Positions 1 to 5,980 of a stretch of 8,853 bases of DNA are shown one piece after another; the first letter of the stretch is position 1; each line of letters opens with the position of its first letter. The DNA is taken from assembly GCF_030441895.1 (NCBI RefSeq), contig NZ_JARJAS010000042.1; one strand, 5' to 3'. This DNA is from Enterococcus_D entomosocium (GTDB lineage: Bacteria > Bacillota > Bacilli > Lactobacillales > Enterococcaceae). A program made the translations under genes and the position numbers. Under the pieces are notes generated by a model. The model worked only from the letters and a program-made list of their open reading frames with translations, had not been told where the DNA came from and did not search any database.

Positions 1-462
1 ACTGGCGAACCATTAGAGAGCCTTAAAGACGTGTTCTATTGGCAATTTCGGTACTTCACAGGGAAGAACATCAGCTTGTCGAATCATTCGGAGAACACAG
101 TCGATGAAGTCTCAACATTAGATGAATTGATACTAGACTTTATCTTCGCAAATGACATTCCGTTTCGTGAAGGCTATGAGATTCCGCCACAAAATGAGCA
201 GTACTTTTTCTATAAGTGTGTGACAAACAGGACTTGCTGCATTTGCGGTAAAAAGAACGCTGACATCGATCACTTTGACAAAGCTTTGGGAAGACGAAAG
301 CGGAAAGAAGTGGATCACACAGAATTTACTTTTGCAGCACTTTGCAGAATCCATCATTCGGAGAAGCATCAAATAGGAATTTCAGAGTTTAAAAAGAAGT
401 ATCAAGTTATCGGCATCAAGCTGAATCAAGAAGAGATAAAGAAGTTAAAGATAGGGGGATGA
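1..462 (+). CDS. HNHc-type phage nuclease, 5' end missing
   Basis: The frame is open from the first base, so this is the C-terminal part (153 residues visible) of a larger protein; the GTG at 31 is internal, not a convincing start. Residues about 79-126 carry a zinc/HNH pattern: C79-x2-C82, then DIDHFD (88-93), EVDH (103-106), LCRIHH (114-119) and EKHQIG (121-126). This resembles the putative HNHc nuclease family (HNHc_6) found just upstream of replication genes in Firmicutes phages, where the protein is thought to act in DNA replication or recombination as a metal-dependent endonuclease; that role is family knowledge, not shown here. The stop codon overlaps or nearly abuts the next gene, so the two are likely co-translated. 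Key His and Cys residues are present, so the domain looks intact. Confidence 0.8.
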   Translation, partial: TGEPLESLKDVFYWQFRYFTGKNISLSNHSENTVDEVSTLDELILDFIFANDIPFREGYEIPPQNEQYFFYKCVTNRTCCICGKKNADIDHFDKALGRRKRKEVDHTEFTFAALCRIHHSEKHQIGISEFKKKYQVIGIKLNQEEIKKLKIGG

Positions 463-464
463 CC

Positions 465-959
465 GTGAGAACGATTAATGACAATTACAAACGTTTAAAA
501 GAATCAACAAGCGAACTAAAAGCCCTTAGAGAGACGTTTATCAGGCAAGAGAAAAAGCTGTTGCAAGAAATTGAATTACAAGAAAAATATATCGAGGAAT
601 TTAGCAAGCATGATGAAAAAACAGCTGTTGGAATGCAACTTGTGATTTGCAGAAAGTACGAAGATTGGGGAAAAGAGTTTAAGGATCTATTGAATTTTGC
701 TATCAGCAAGATACAAGATGGATATCTGCCAGAGTTGCTTTCTAGAAGAGAAGTTTTTGGATATTGGCACAACAGCGGGTTTCAATCAGGAAACTCCAGG
801 CTAATTGGAAGATATATGGGAGAAACCTACGGAAACGAGCGGGCACAAATTAGATTCGCTGATGAAATGTATGAAGAAGGATATGAACTTACAACTCAAG
901 ATACCTTAGCAATATTATCCTACTTGACGCATTTGTTGTCCGATTCAAAGGAGGGATAG
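465..959 (+). CDS. Hypothetical phage protein with N-terminal coiled coil
   Basis: I do not recognise a family. Residues about 8-50 are rich in E, K, L and Q with heptad-like spacing, suggesting a coiled coil; the C-terminal half is mixed and aromatic (motifs REVFGYWHNSGF and NSRLIGRYMGETYG) and looks globular. Start choice: an ATG at 459 overlaps the HNH stop, but the G-rich Shine-Dalgarno (about 452-457) sits only one base before it, whereas the in-frame GTG at 465 has a normal 7-base spacing; I prefer 465, a difference of two residues. It lies between a nuclease and the replication initiator, so a role in DNA metabolism is possible but only by position. About 164 aa, cytoplasmic, with no signal or membrane segment. 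Confidence 0.8.
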   Translation: MRTINDNYKRLKESTSELKALRETFIRQEKKLLQEIELQEKYIEEFSKHDEKTAVGMQLVICRKYEDWGKEFKDLLNFAISKIQDGYLPELLSRREVFGYWHNSGFQSGNSRLIGRYMGETYGNERAQIRFADEMYEEGYELTTQDTLAILSYLTHLLSDSKEG

Positions 960-960
960 C

Positions 961-1734
961 GTGGCAGAACATCGAAGTTATTACGCAATAATACCTGCCA
1001 ACATTAGATACGATACGCGACTTATGCCCAATGCTAAATTGCTTTACGGCGAAATAACTGCTTTGTGCAATGAGAAAGGTTATTGCTGGGCAAGTAATGA
1101 TTATTTTGCAGATCTATACAACGTAAAGAAAGAAACGATATCGCGTTGGGTGAGTGATTTAGAGAAGTTTGGCTACATCAGAAGAAGCATCGTTTTTAAA
1201 GAGGGTACTAAGCAAATAATCAATAGGTATATCTTTTTAAATCAAGAGGGTATTGACGAAAAAATCAATACCCCTATTGACGAAAAAGTCAAAGATAATA
1301 ATACATCTATTAATAATACATTTAATAATACAAAAGAATATAGAGAAGATTTACCGACTTCGAAAAAATCGAAGTCTAAGCCAGTACGTCATAAATATGG
1401 TGAATATCAAAATGTTCTCTTGAGCGACGATCAACTGGAGAAGCTGAAATCGGAATTTCCAAACGACTGGGAACAACGAATTGACAGAGTTTCAGAATAT
1501 TGTGAGTTATCTGGGAAGACGTATAAAAACTACCTAGCAACAATTAGAGCTTGGGCGAAGAAGGATAAACAGCAACCCAAACGCAATTTTCAAGCCAAGC
1601 AAAACTACACAAGGCAAGAACAGTTGCCAGATTGGGCGAAAGAACCAGTAGATTATTCAAGTAAGAAAGCGAAAGTAACCGAAGAAGATCGAAGGAGGTT
1701 TTTGGAGGATGTCGGAGACGAAGAGGGATTTTAG
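961..1734 (+). CDS. HTH replication initiator (DnaD-like organisation)
   Basis: Probably the phage replication initiator, binding origin DNA and recruiting host helicase machinery. The 257-aa protein has three parts. Residues about 1-95 form a winged-helix HTH of the phage replication protein type (NAKLLYGEITALC, then WASNDYFADLYNVKKETISRWV, with the recognition helix near 56-66). Residues about 96-140 are a polar Asn-rich linker containing an IDEK repeat. Residues about 146-202 form a C-terminal domain with YGEYQNVLL and a YLATIRAW element resembling the YxxxIxxxW-type motif of DnaD domains. The tail is charged. The start is a GTG preceded by AAGGAGG at a good distance. The linker DNA holds direct and inverted repeats that look like the replication origin. 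No adjacent helicase loader is seen. The last 26 bases overlap the next gene. Confidence 0.85.
   Translation: MAEHRSYYAIIPANIRYDTRLMPNAKLLYGEITALCNEKGYCWASNDYFADLYNVKKETISRWVSDLEKFGYIRRSIVFKEGTKQIINRYIFLNQEGIDEKINTPIDEKVKDNNTSINNTFNNTKEYREDLPTSKKSKSKPVRHKYGEYQNVLLSDDQLEKLKSEFPNDWEQRIDRVSEYCELSGKTYKNYLATIRAWAKKDKQQPKRNFQAKQNYTRQEQLPDWAKEPVDYSSKKAKVTEEDRRRFLEDVGDEEGF
1251..1292 (+). repeat. Two iteron-like 18-bp direct repeats
   Basis: Copies at 1251-1268 (TATTGACGAAAAAATCAA) and 1275-1292 differ at one base and start 24 bp apart, close to two helical turns. They encode the IDEKIN and IDEKVK repeats of the linker. Each is also a partial dyad (TTGA...TCAA), so each could bind an initiator dimer. 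Confidence 0.75.
1296..1332 (+). repeat. Triple TAATAATACA repeat, A/T-rich
   Basis: Three perfect copies of TAATAATACA at 1296-1305, 1311-1320 and 1323-1332. The stretch is nearly all A/T and immediately follows the iteron-like pair, as expected of a DNA unwinding element. It codes for the NNT-type residues of the protein linker. Confidence 0.7.
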
Positions 1735-2020
1735 TAAGCCGGTCAAGCTGATATTCGGAATGTTGCCACAAGAACAACAAGAACTAATGCAGTTCCCTTT
1801 AGATTCAATGACAGGCTACGTAAAGGAAACAGGAGATACAAGCGGAAAAGGCGCAGAAGCGAAATTTCGTACGTTTATGATTCTGTATCGACACTGGCAG
1901 ATTTCAGAAAAAAAGGTGAATGCTAATTATTATGGCAATAGTTTTACTCAGGTCACGACGGATGAACTTTGGACGGAAGCCCAACAACTGTACGTTAGCT
2001 TGAAAAACGGAGGAAAGTAA
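1709..2020 (+). CDS. Hypothetical phage protein next to the initiator
   Basis: A 103-aa protein of unknown function. It begins inside the 3' end of the initiator gene (26-base overlap) at an ATG with AAGGAGG at 1692-1698, ten bases upstream, and a second GGAGG directly in front. The sequence has a mixed polar composition with a helical middle (KFRTFMILYRHW) and no membrane segment, cysteines or recognisable catalytic motif. In many related phages a helicase loader occupies this slot. This protein lacks a P-loop and is far too short, so it is not a DnaC/DnaI-type ATPase. The overlap suggests translational coupling with the initiator and hence a possible accessory role in replication, which is inference from position only. 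Confidence 0.8.
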   Translation: MSETKRDFSKPVKLIFGMLPQEQQELMQFPLDSMTGYVKETGDTSGKGAEAKFRTFMILYRHWQISEKKVNANYYGNSFTQVTTDELWTEAQQLYVSLKNGGK

Positions 2021-2021
2021 T

Positions 2022-2204
2022 ATGGAAAAAGTTATTTGCTTAGATGGCTGGCGCTTTGATTTTCCAAAAAGAACGTTAGCGAAGGCAGCGGCTTTATTAG
2101 ATTCAGGAATGAAGCCGACAGAGGTTGCGCATGAGCTAAAGCTAACAGAAAGGGAAATAGCGGTCATAACTTTAGACCTGTTGGATAAACGTGATGCAAT
2201 CTAA
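2022..2204 (+). CDS. Small HTH-like protein
   Basis: A 60-aa protein starting one base after the preceding stop, with GGAGG (in ACGGAGGAAAG) providing the ribosome binding site. Residues about 19-55 read as a compact helix-turn-helix: a first helix (LAKAAALLDSG), then KPTEVAHELKL, then a third helix (TEREIAVITLDLL). The pattern of a Gly-Met turn followed by xxEVAxELKL is like the HTH of small phage and resolvase-type DNA-binding proteins. It may bind DNA or act as a small regulator or replication accessory. No named family is assigned. The 3' end overlaps the start of the RusA gene, so the two are likely co-translated. Confidence 0.75.
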   Translation: MEKVICLDGWRFDFPKRTLAKAAALLDSGMKPTEVAHELKLTEREIAVITLDLLDKRDAI

Positions 2205-2580
2205 GAAAAATATGATTATTACGATACCAGGAGAGCTAACAGACCTGAATAAATTCATCAATATCCAGCGGACAAACCGCTATGCAGGCGCTAAGTTGAA
2301 AAAGGAGAACACGGAAAAATGTTGCTATGCATTCTTGATGGCGAAAGCGGCAGGACTGAGAGTGACAACGCCAATCAACTTGAAAATCACTTGGTACTGC
2401 AAAAATAAGCGCAAGGATAAAGACAACGTGGCATTCGGGATCAAGTTTATCTTGGACGGCATGATTGAAGCGAGAGTGATCGCGAATGATGGATGGGGCG
2501 AGATTGCCAACTTTGAGCATCGGGTTGAAGTGGATAAGGATTGCCCGAGGATTGAAATTGAATTGGAGGAAGCAATGTGA
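2194..2580 (+). CDS. rusA: RusA family Holliday junction resolvase
   Basis: Endonuclease that cuts four-way DNA junctions, resolving recombination or replication intermediates before packaging. The N-terminus (IITIPGELTDLN) matches the usual RusA beta-strand opening. Counting from the upstream GTG, the metal-binding motif KDKDN has Asp76 and Asp78, followed by Asp89 (in FILDGM) and Asn99-Asp100 (in VIANDGWGEI), the arrangement of catalytic acidic residues in RusA. Length (128 aa) is normal for the family, so it looks functional. Start codons are ambiguous: GTG 2191, ATG 2194 and ATG 2212 are all in frame, each with a weak ribosome binding site. I use 2194; 2212 would give a typical RusA N-terminus. 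It overlaps the small HTH gene by about 11 bases. Confidence 0.88.
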   Translation: MQSKKNMIITIPGELTDLNKFINIQRTNRYAGAKLKKENTEKCCYAFLMAKAAGLRVTTPINLKITWYCKNKRKDKDNVAFGIKFILDGMIEARVIANDGWGEIANFEHRVEVDKDCPRIEIELEEAM

Positions 2581-2930
2581 ACAGATTATTAAAACGTTTG
2601 AAAGAAGAACGAATTCAAGGAAGTAGCGCTGTACTCAATTACTCGAACTTTGATTATTGGGTAAATTGGGACGATATTGTTGACATCGTTGAAGATCACG
2701 ATCAACCGCAACTTAACGAGAATCAGCAGACGATATTGGATGAACTCAAAATAAACACTGACTATCAGAAATTCAATAAATTTCAATCGGTTTTCTGGCT
2801 ATTGACCACTATCATACAATATCCAGACACCTTACTTGCTAAAGCATACAAAGAATTGACACAAGATGAGCTAGAGCAAATTTTTCAGGAATTCAGCCAA
2901 TGGGTGCAGAAACAGGAGGAAGAAAAATGA
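2577..2930 (+). CDS. Small modular phage protein, paralogue A
   Basis: A 117-aa protein of unknown function. It starts at a GTG whose last G begins the RusA stop overlap region; GGAGGA at 2565-2570 gives a 6-base spacing. A polar N-terminal part is followed by a shared module: PQLNENQQ near the middle, a variable segment, then a C-terminal helix ending in FSQWVQKQEEEK. The same module ends the gene at 5588-5980, with 24/26 identical bases over PQLNENQQ and 26/30 over the C-terminus, but an unrelated N-terminus. The Q-E-E codons (CAGGAGGAA) also serve as the ribosome binding site of ssb, whose ATG overlaps this stop codon. The function could be structural or regulatory; no motif decides. Confidence 0.8.
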   Translation: MNRLLKRLKEERIQGSSAVLNYSNFDYWVNWDDIVDIVEDHDQPQLNENQQTILDELKINTDYQKFNKFQSVFWLLTTIIQYPDTLLAKAYKELTQDELEQIFQEFSQWVQKQEEEK

Positions 2931-3388
2931 TAAACAACGTAACTTTACAAGGAAAACTAGGCAAGGACATTGACCTTAAATATACGCAAAGTGGTAAAGC
3001 AGTGGGCACAACAAGTATTGCTGTGGATCGTGATTTTAAGAACGCCAATGGAGAAAAAGAAACAGATTGGGTGAACATCGTGTTCTGGGGGAAAACTGCT
3101 GAAACGGTTGCGAACTACTTCAGAAAAGGTGACGAAATTCTAATTGTCGGAAGAATCCAAACACGCAGCTACGAAGATAACTCAGGCGGTAGAAAATATG
3201 TTACAGAAGTTGTGGCGGATAAGTTTAGCTTCACAACTGGTCGCAAGAGCCAAAATACGCAAGATGGTGGCGTTACAAATAGCCAAACGACTAATAATGC
3301 CAACGCTCACCAAAACCGCAACAACGTTCAATCAGACCCATTCAGCAATTCATCGATCGATATTGATGATAATTCTTTACCGTTTTGA
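2927..3388 (+). CDS. ssb: Single-stranded DNA-binding protein
   Basis: Binds single-stranded DNA at forks and recombination intermediates. The 153-aa protein has a typical OB-fold over residues 1-105: INNVTLQGKLGKDIDLKYT, then TTSIAVDR, WVNIVFWGKTAE, YFRKGDEILIVGRIQTRSY and YVTEVVADKF. An Asn/Gln-rich flexible linker (about 107-143) and an acidic tip ending DDNSLPF follow; the tip is the conserved SSB partner-binding tail, so it can probably recruit replication and repair partners. I place the start at ATG 2927, not the in-frame ATG at 2900, because AGGAGGA lies at 2914-2920 and the SSB family begins with M-(I/L)-N-x-V. The start overlaps the previous stop by ATGA. Confidence 0.95.
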   Translation: MINNVTLQGKLGKDIDLKYTQSGKAVGTTSIAVDRDFKNANGEKETDWVNIVFWGKTAETVANYFRKGDEILIVGRIQTRSYEDNSGGRKYVTEVVADKFSFTTGRKSQNTQDGGVTNSQTTNNANAHQNRNNVQSDPFSNSSIDIDDNSLPF

Positions 3389-3399
3389 GAGGTGAGCAG

Positions 3400-3543
3400 A
3401 TGACGCCAACACAAATCCAAATCAAAAACATGTCGGATAAGGACCTAGTATGGAGAAAGAAAGTGATCGACAGCCATGTCGAGAGATTGCTCAAGCAACA
3501 AGAATGGCTAGCCGAGGAAATGAAACGGAGGAGTAAAGCATGA
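3400..3543 (+). CDS. Short hypothetical protein (47 aa)
   Basis: A short gene with ATG at 3400 preceded by GAGAGGTGAG, ending in a TGA that overlaps the next ATG (ATGA at 3540-3543). The product has the form MTPTQIQIKNMSDKDLVWRK followed by a long charged helix ending EEMKRRSKA. The SDKDL opening followed by a helix resembles small phage proteins of unknown role often found near ssb. Tight packing between ssb and the next gene, good start signals and a charged composition support it being real. No function is assigned. Confidence 0.65.
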   Translation: MTPTQIQIKNMSDKDLVWRKKVIDSHVERLLKQQEWLAEEMKRRSKA

Positions 3544-3773
3544 AACTAGCAGACACAGTAACAGGCGTGCAAGACGGTAAGTATAGCCCGCCGCCACGAG
3601 TAGTCAGAAAGCAACGGAGAGTAAAAGCAGGCATCGAGTATTGGTGCGTGACAGAACGTTTTACAAAACCTTTCAAAGCAGTGTGTGTCAAAGTTCTTGA
3701 GAACTCAGCTATTGTGACGTTTGGCAGCGATCGGACAGTTGTTAGATTGCGAGATATGAAGAGGGTGGAATGA
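3540..3773 (+). CDS. Hypothetical basic protein (77 aa)
   Basis: A 77-aa protein whose ATG overlaps the previous TGA; GGAGGAG-like bases (CGGAGGAGTAAAGC) supply the ribosome binding site. The first half is basic (PRVVRKQRRVKAG), and the second is beta-rich (KAVCVKVLENSAIVTFGSDRTVVRLRDMKRVE), resembling a small SH3-like or KOW-like barrel. It could bind nucleic acid, but no family is recognised and this is inference from composition. The stop overlaps the next ATG in an ATGATGG context. Confidence 0.75.
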   Translation: MKLADTVTGVQDGKYSPPPRVVRKQRRVKAGIEYWCVTERFTKPFKAVCVKVLENSAIVTFGSDRTVVRLRDMKRVE

Positions 3774-4084
3774 TGGCTAAAAAAGAAGATTTGTATCGGT
3801 TGGAAAAGTTAGTTAATACGCCGGGTGCTGATGAAGACGAAATCAGAGTTTTGAGAAAGGCTTTGTGGGGAAAGAGTTACGATCGAACGAAGCAGAACAG
3901 ATACAACTCAACACCTGTCAGATTTACTTTTCCGGATGGTGAAGTCAAAGAATTCAGCACACAGCGTGAAGCCGCAGAGATGTCAGGACTGAACAAATGG
4001 ACTTTGGATCGAGCATGCAGATTGCAGATACCCTTGAAGAAAGGCAATTTTGCAGGTGCAACGGTCGAGATATTGAGTCAGTAA
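3770..4084 (+). CDS. NUMOD-like / HTH DNA-binding protein without nuclease
   Basis: A 104-aa protein. Residues about 1-32 are a charged helical pair (EDLYRLEKLV, EDEIRVLRKAL). Residues about 50-86 (VRFTFPDGEVKEF followed by STQREAAEMSGLNKWTLDRAC) resemble the small strand-then-HTH unit known as NUMOD1, usually appended to HNH homing endonucleases, where it helps bind DNA. Here it stands without any nuclease domain, so it is probably a small DNA-binding protein, or a leftover of a homing gene. Two in-frame ATGs occur (3770, 3773); the GAGGGTGG just upstream is better spaced for 3773. The 3' end carries one copy of a 17-bp repeat shared with 6254-6270. Confidence 0.72.
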   Translation: MMAKKEDLYRLEKLVNTPGADEDEIRVLRKALWGKSYDRTKQNRYNSTPVRFTFPDGEVKEFSTQREAAEMSGLNKWTLDRACRLQIPLKKGNFAGATVEILSQ

Positions 4085-4087
4085 TCG
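4071..4087 (+). repeat. 17-bp dispersed direct repeat, left copy
   Basis: TATTGAGTCAGTAATCG spans the stop codon of the NUMOD-like gene. It matches 6254-6270 at 16 of 17 bases, where it again spans a stop codon. The two copies bracket about 2.2 kb of accessory genes, which could mark a module boundary. Confidence 0.5.
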
Positions 4088-4121
4088 GAAGATATATAAA
4101 TTATCTGAAATGAGGCATCAA

Positions 4122-4361
4122 ATGAGCGCAAGAGAGGAACTCATAGATATAGTTAACTATCAAAACAGCTTTGTGAAAATGGGGCACAGAATAAATTTTG
4201 ATTCCTTATGTTCAATTATAGCAACAGATGATGCTTTAGGTAATAGCCGCAGTACGAACCAGAAAGTTTGTGTAACGATCGTAAACAAATATATGTCCGA
4301 AGAAGAATGTCAGATTATTTTAGAACAGGTAATTTCAGAATCGGAAGAAATAGCTAACTAG
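4122..4361 (+). CDS. Hypothetical protein (79 aa)
   Basis: Not recognised. It encodes an acidic, mostly helical protein (SAREELIDIVNYQNSFVKMG, then NKYMSEEECQIILEQVISESEEIAN). The start at ATG 4122 is chosen over the in-frame ATG at 4110 because TGAGG at 4111-4115 gives a 6-base spacing, whereas 4110 has no ribosome binding site. It follows a 37-base gap with no visible promoter or terminator. The next gene has its strong AGGAGGGG immediately after this stop. Cytoplasmic, with no metal-binding motif. Confidence 0.7.
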   Translation: MSAREELIDIVNYQNSFVKMGHRINFDSLCSIIATDDALGNSRSTNQKVCVTIVNKYMSEEECQIILEQVISESEEIAN

Positions 4362-4371
4362 GAGGGGCCAC

Positions 4372-4566
4372 ATGCCGCCAGAAGATTATCAACCGCCCTT
4401 TTGCTTTGAGTGTGACGGTGAGGTATTAAAATCGGAACATTTACTTGTATGCGAAGAGTGCGGAAAAATCTATACACAAGACGAATACCAAAAACTGACT
4501 GATGAAGAAGCAGTAAAATATATAAACTTTATGAAGAAAAAATCACCAGAATTATTTAGCCAATGA
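4372..4566 (+). CDS. Small zinc-ribbon protein (64 aa)
   Basis: Residues 11-30 carry C11-x2-C14 and C27-x2-C30 (FCFECDG and LVCEECGKIY), a compact zinc ribbon that should bind one zinc ion and stabilise a small protein- or nucleic acid-binding fold. The C-terminal half (about 35-60) is a charged helix. It has one of the best ribosome binding sites here, AGGAGGGG before ATG 4372. Function unknown. A possible 11-codon micro-ORF begins across its stop codon (ATGA at 4563) but is too short to call. Confidence 0.75.
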   Translation: MPPEDYQPPFCFECDGEVLKSEHLLVCEECGKIYTQDEYQKLTDEEAVKYINFMKKKSPELFSQ

Positions 4567-4605
4567 CAGACATACATTACGAAATGGAGCGTAGGTGAGA
4601 AAAGT

Positions 4606-4857
4606 ATGGAAAAGCACATAATTGTTTGGGCTGTAGAAACGAATTCTCCGCAACTTAGATATCCGTTTTTGTATGCTAACTATGAATCAGCAGAATCACG
4701 GCTTAATAAATTAGTTAAACAAGCTATTGAGCTAGGCTGCTCAGTTGATTCTAAACACTACGGTTTTAAAAATAAATGTAGGCACGTCACCTTAACCAAT
4801 AAAGAAGAGAACTATATTTTAGAATACGAATTGACGTATTTAACTGTGTTTAAGTGA
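4606..4857 (+). CDS. Hypothetical protein (83 aa)
   Basis: Not recognised. The sequence starts with a beta strand (EKHIIVWAVETNS), has a helical centre (ESAESRLNKLVKQAIELG) and ends in strands (RHVTLTNKEENYILEYELTYL), suggesting a small alpha/beta fold. AGGTGAGAAAAG precedes the ATG. It lies between two small zinc-ribbon genes in the accessory stretch. No catalytic or metal motif is evident (single Cys residues only). Confidence 0.7.
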   Translation: MEKHIIVWAVETNSPQLRYPFLYANYESAESRLNKLVKQAIELGCSVDSKHYGFKNKCRHVTLTNKEENYILEYELTYLTVFK

Positions 4858-4891
4858 CAGAAATACAAAACTAGAAAGAGAGTTGAATAAA

Positions 4892-5101
4892 GTGACTCTA
4901 CCAATTAACGAGTGTCCACATTGCGGTTGCGCTATATTCTATCGTAAAGACTATATGAGCGGTTCTTCATGGTATTACGCAAGTAATACGATAGATGTAG
5001 AAAATGGTTCTATGTATGACGGTTTAAAAACCACTTATGGAAAATGGTGGCATTGTGATGATTGCCATAAGAGGGTTTTTGAAGATGAAGACGTTGAGTA
5101 A
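4892..5101 (+). CDS. Small zinc-ribbon phage protein (69 aa)
   Basis: Two separated CxxC knuckles, C8-x2-C11 (ECPHCGC) and C55-x2-C58 (WHCDDCHKR), flank an aromatic/Gly-rich insert (SGSSWYYASN and MYDGLKTTYGKWW), giving a zinc-ribbon-like fold. Proteins with this layout occur as uncharacterised genes in Firmicutes phages. Start: GTG 4892 is preferred, with GAAAGAGAG about nine bases upstream. A TTG at 4883 would add three residues but directly abuts that ribosome binding site. Acidic C-terminus. No function is assigned; DNA or protein binding is plausible. Confidence 0.72.
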   Translation: MTLPINECPHCGCAIFYRKDYMSGSSWYYASNTIDVENGSMYDGLKTTYGKWWHCDDCHKRVFEDEDVE

Positions 5102-5145
5102 TTCCACTATCCACCAAAACAACAAACTAGAAGGAGGAAATAACT

Positions 5146-5535
5146 ATGAAAGAAAAAGAATTTGAATCAATGAGTGGTTCAGTTTTGAAAGTAATTACCA
5201 ACAGATCGAATTTGCAATTTGTATTGCCCGATAATGAAGTGATAGGCAATCACCCAGAGAGAGTCTACCTCTTTGATGAAAAAACTCGACAAAACTTTGT
5301 TAATTATTTGCTAAACGAAGGAAACTCTATCTGGAAAGATTTTACTCCAAAAGAAGCTAACTCAATTGGGAGCGATTATTACGATTACTACGATAAGAAA
5401 TATGATAATAATGGCTATTTATCTATTGATGGTAATAAAGCTATTAATGTTACTGCTTGTTGGAATGCAGAAAGCAGGCTTTATCAGTTTACGAAAGCAA
5501 AGTTACAGTCGTTTGTGTACGATTTGCTGAATTGA
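5146..5535 (+). CDS. Hypothetical protein (129 aa)
   Basis: Not recognised. Excellent start context (AAGGAGG at 5131-5137, 8 bases before ATG). The N-terminal region is beta-rich (SGSVLKVITNRSNLQFVLPD); the centre is strikingly aromatic and acidic (DYYDYYDKKYDNNGY, about 76-91), and the C-terminus is helical (FTKAKLQSFVYDLLN). No membrane segment or cysteine motif. A small perfect stem (GTCGG at 5549-5553 with CCGAC at 5558-5562) follows the stop but lacks a T-run, so it is probably not a terminator. Confidence 0.75.
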   Translation: MKEKEFESMSGSVLKVITNRSNLQFVLPDNEVIGNHPERVYLFDEKTRQNFVNYLLNEGNSIWKDFTPKEANSIGSDYYDYYDKKYDNNGYLSIDGNKAINVTACWNAESRLYQFTKAKLQSFVYDLLN

Positions 5536-5587
5536 CTTGATAATTGAAGTCGGCAATCCGACGAAATAGCAGAAAGCGAGGAATAAC

Positions 5588-5980
5588 ATGTTAAAAATTG
5601 TTATAGGTACAAACGAAGGAAAAGTATTATGTATTTCAAATAATGAAGACGAGATCAAAGCATCTATGGTTAGTTATTTGATTGATACCGACCAAGAACC
5701 AACAGAAGATTTCTTCGAATCTCGAAACTGGGGAGAATACGATATTGAAGTATATGAATATCAGCAACCGCAACTCAATGAGAATCAGCAAATTGTGCTG
5801 AATTGGTTGAAAGAAGAAAAAACTAATTCCAGCCTTACAGCATTCGACTGTATTTACTCGTTTATTTATGGGAATCCAAAAGATCTTGTTACACAAATTT
5901 GGTCAGAATTAAATGAAAAAGAAGAATGTCAAGTTTTAGAAGCATTCGGCAAATGGGCGCAGGAACAGGAGGAAGATTGA
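5588..5980 (+). CDS. Small modular phage protein, paralogue B
   Basis: A 130-aa acidic protein with an N-terminal strand-rich part (MLKIVIGTNEGKVLCISNNE) followed by the same module as the gene at 2577-2930: QPQLNENQQIVLNWLK near residues 59-74, a variable middle, and a helix ending FGKWAQEQEED. DNA identity between copies is high only in those two blocks, so the genes look like modular relatives sharing a C-terminal cassette. The CAGGAGGAA codons near the end form the ribosome binding site for the DUF3850 gene, whose ATG overlaps this stop (TGATG). Function unknown. ATG start with GCGAGGAATAAC upstream. Confidence 0.78.
   Translation: MLKIVIGTNEGKVLCISNNEDEIKASMVSYLIDTDQEPTEDFFESRNWGEYDIEVYEYQQPQLNENQQIVLNWLKEEKTNSSLTAFDCIYSFIYGNPKDLVTQIWSELNEKEECQVLEAFGKWAQEQEED

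Larger units (their letters stand above)
1248..1376. other. Candidate phage replication origin inside the initiator gene
   Basis: Within the initiator's linker-coding DNA I see a cluster of repeats. There are two 18-bp direct repeats (1251-1268 and 1275-1292, 17/18 identical, 24-bp period). A perfect 9-bp inverted repeat (GGGTATTGA at 1248-1256, TCAATACCC at 1265-1273) lies over the first. A very A/T-rich stretch has three copies of TAATAATACA (1296, 1311, 1323). A perfect 8-bp inverted repeat follows (GACTTCGA at 1356-1363, TCGAAGTC at 1369-1376). Iteron-like repeats next to an A/T-rich unwinding region inside the initiator gene are a known origin design in Firmicutes phages. The alternative is that the repeats merely reflect a low-complexity Asn-rich linker, but two perfect palindromes argue for DNA function. 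Confidence 0.6.

Noticed and set aside
485..772. Minus-strand reading frames such as 485-772, 1544-1780, 1904-2167, 2236-2520, 5636-5896 and 6424-6657
   Set aside because: All are antisense shadows of strong + strand genes, with Cys/Ser/Leu/Phe-rich translations and no start signals, unlike the real minus-strand gene at 6994-7254.
2267..2281. AGCGG-ACAAA-CCGCT inverted repeat within rusA
   Set aside because: A 5-bp stem within coding sequence is expected by chance; no context suggests a regulatory role.
3144..3395. 83-codon + strand reading frame inside ssb
   Set aside because: It lies wholly within the well-supported ssb in another frame, has no ribosome binding site and an unnatural composition.
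4563..4598. 11-codon micro-ORF (MTDIHYEMERR) starting across the stop of the first zinc-ribbon gene
   Set aside because: Too short to call without homologues; it may be a remnant start of a lost gene or a coupling leader, but nothing in the sequence decides.
5549..5562. GTCGG-CAAT-CCGAC hairpin after the 5146 gene
   Set aside because: Only five base pairs and no T-run follow, so not an intrinsic terminator; likely chance or a minor mRNA structure.
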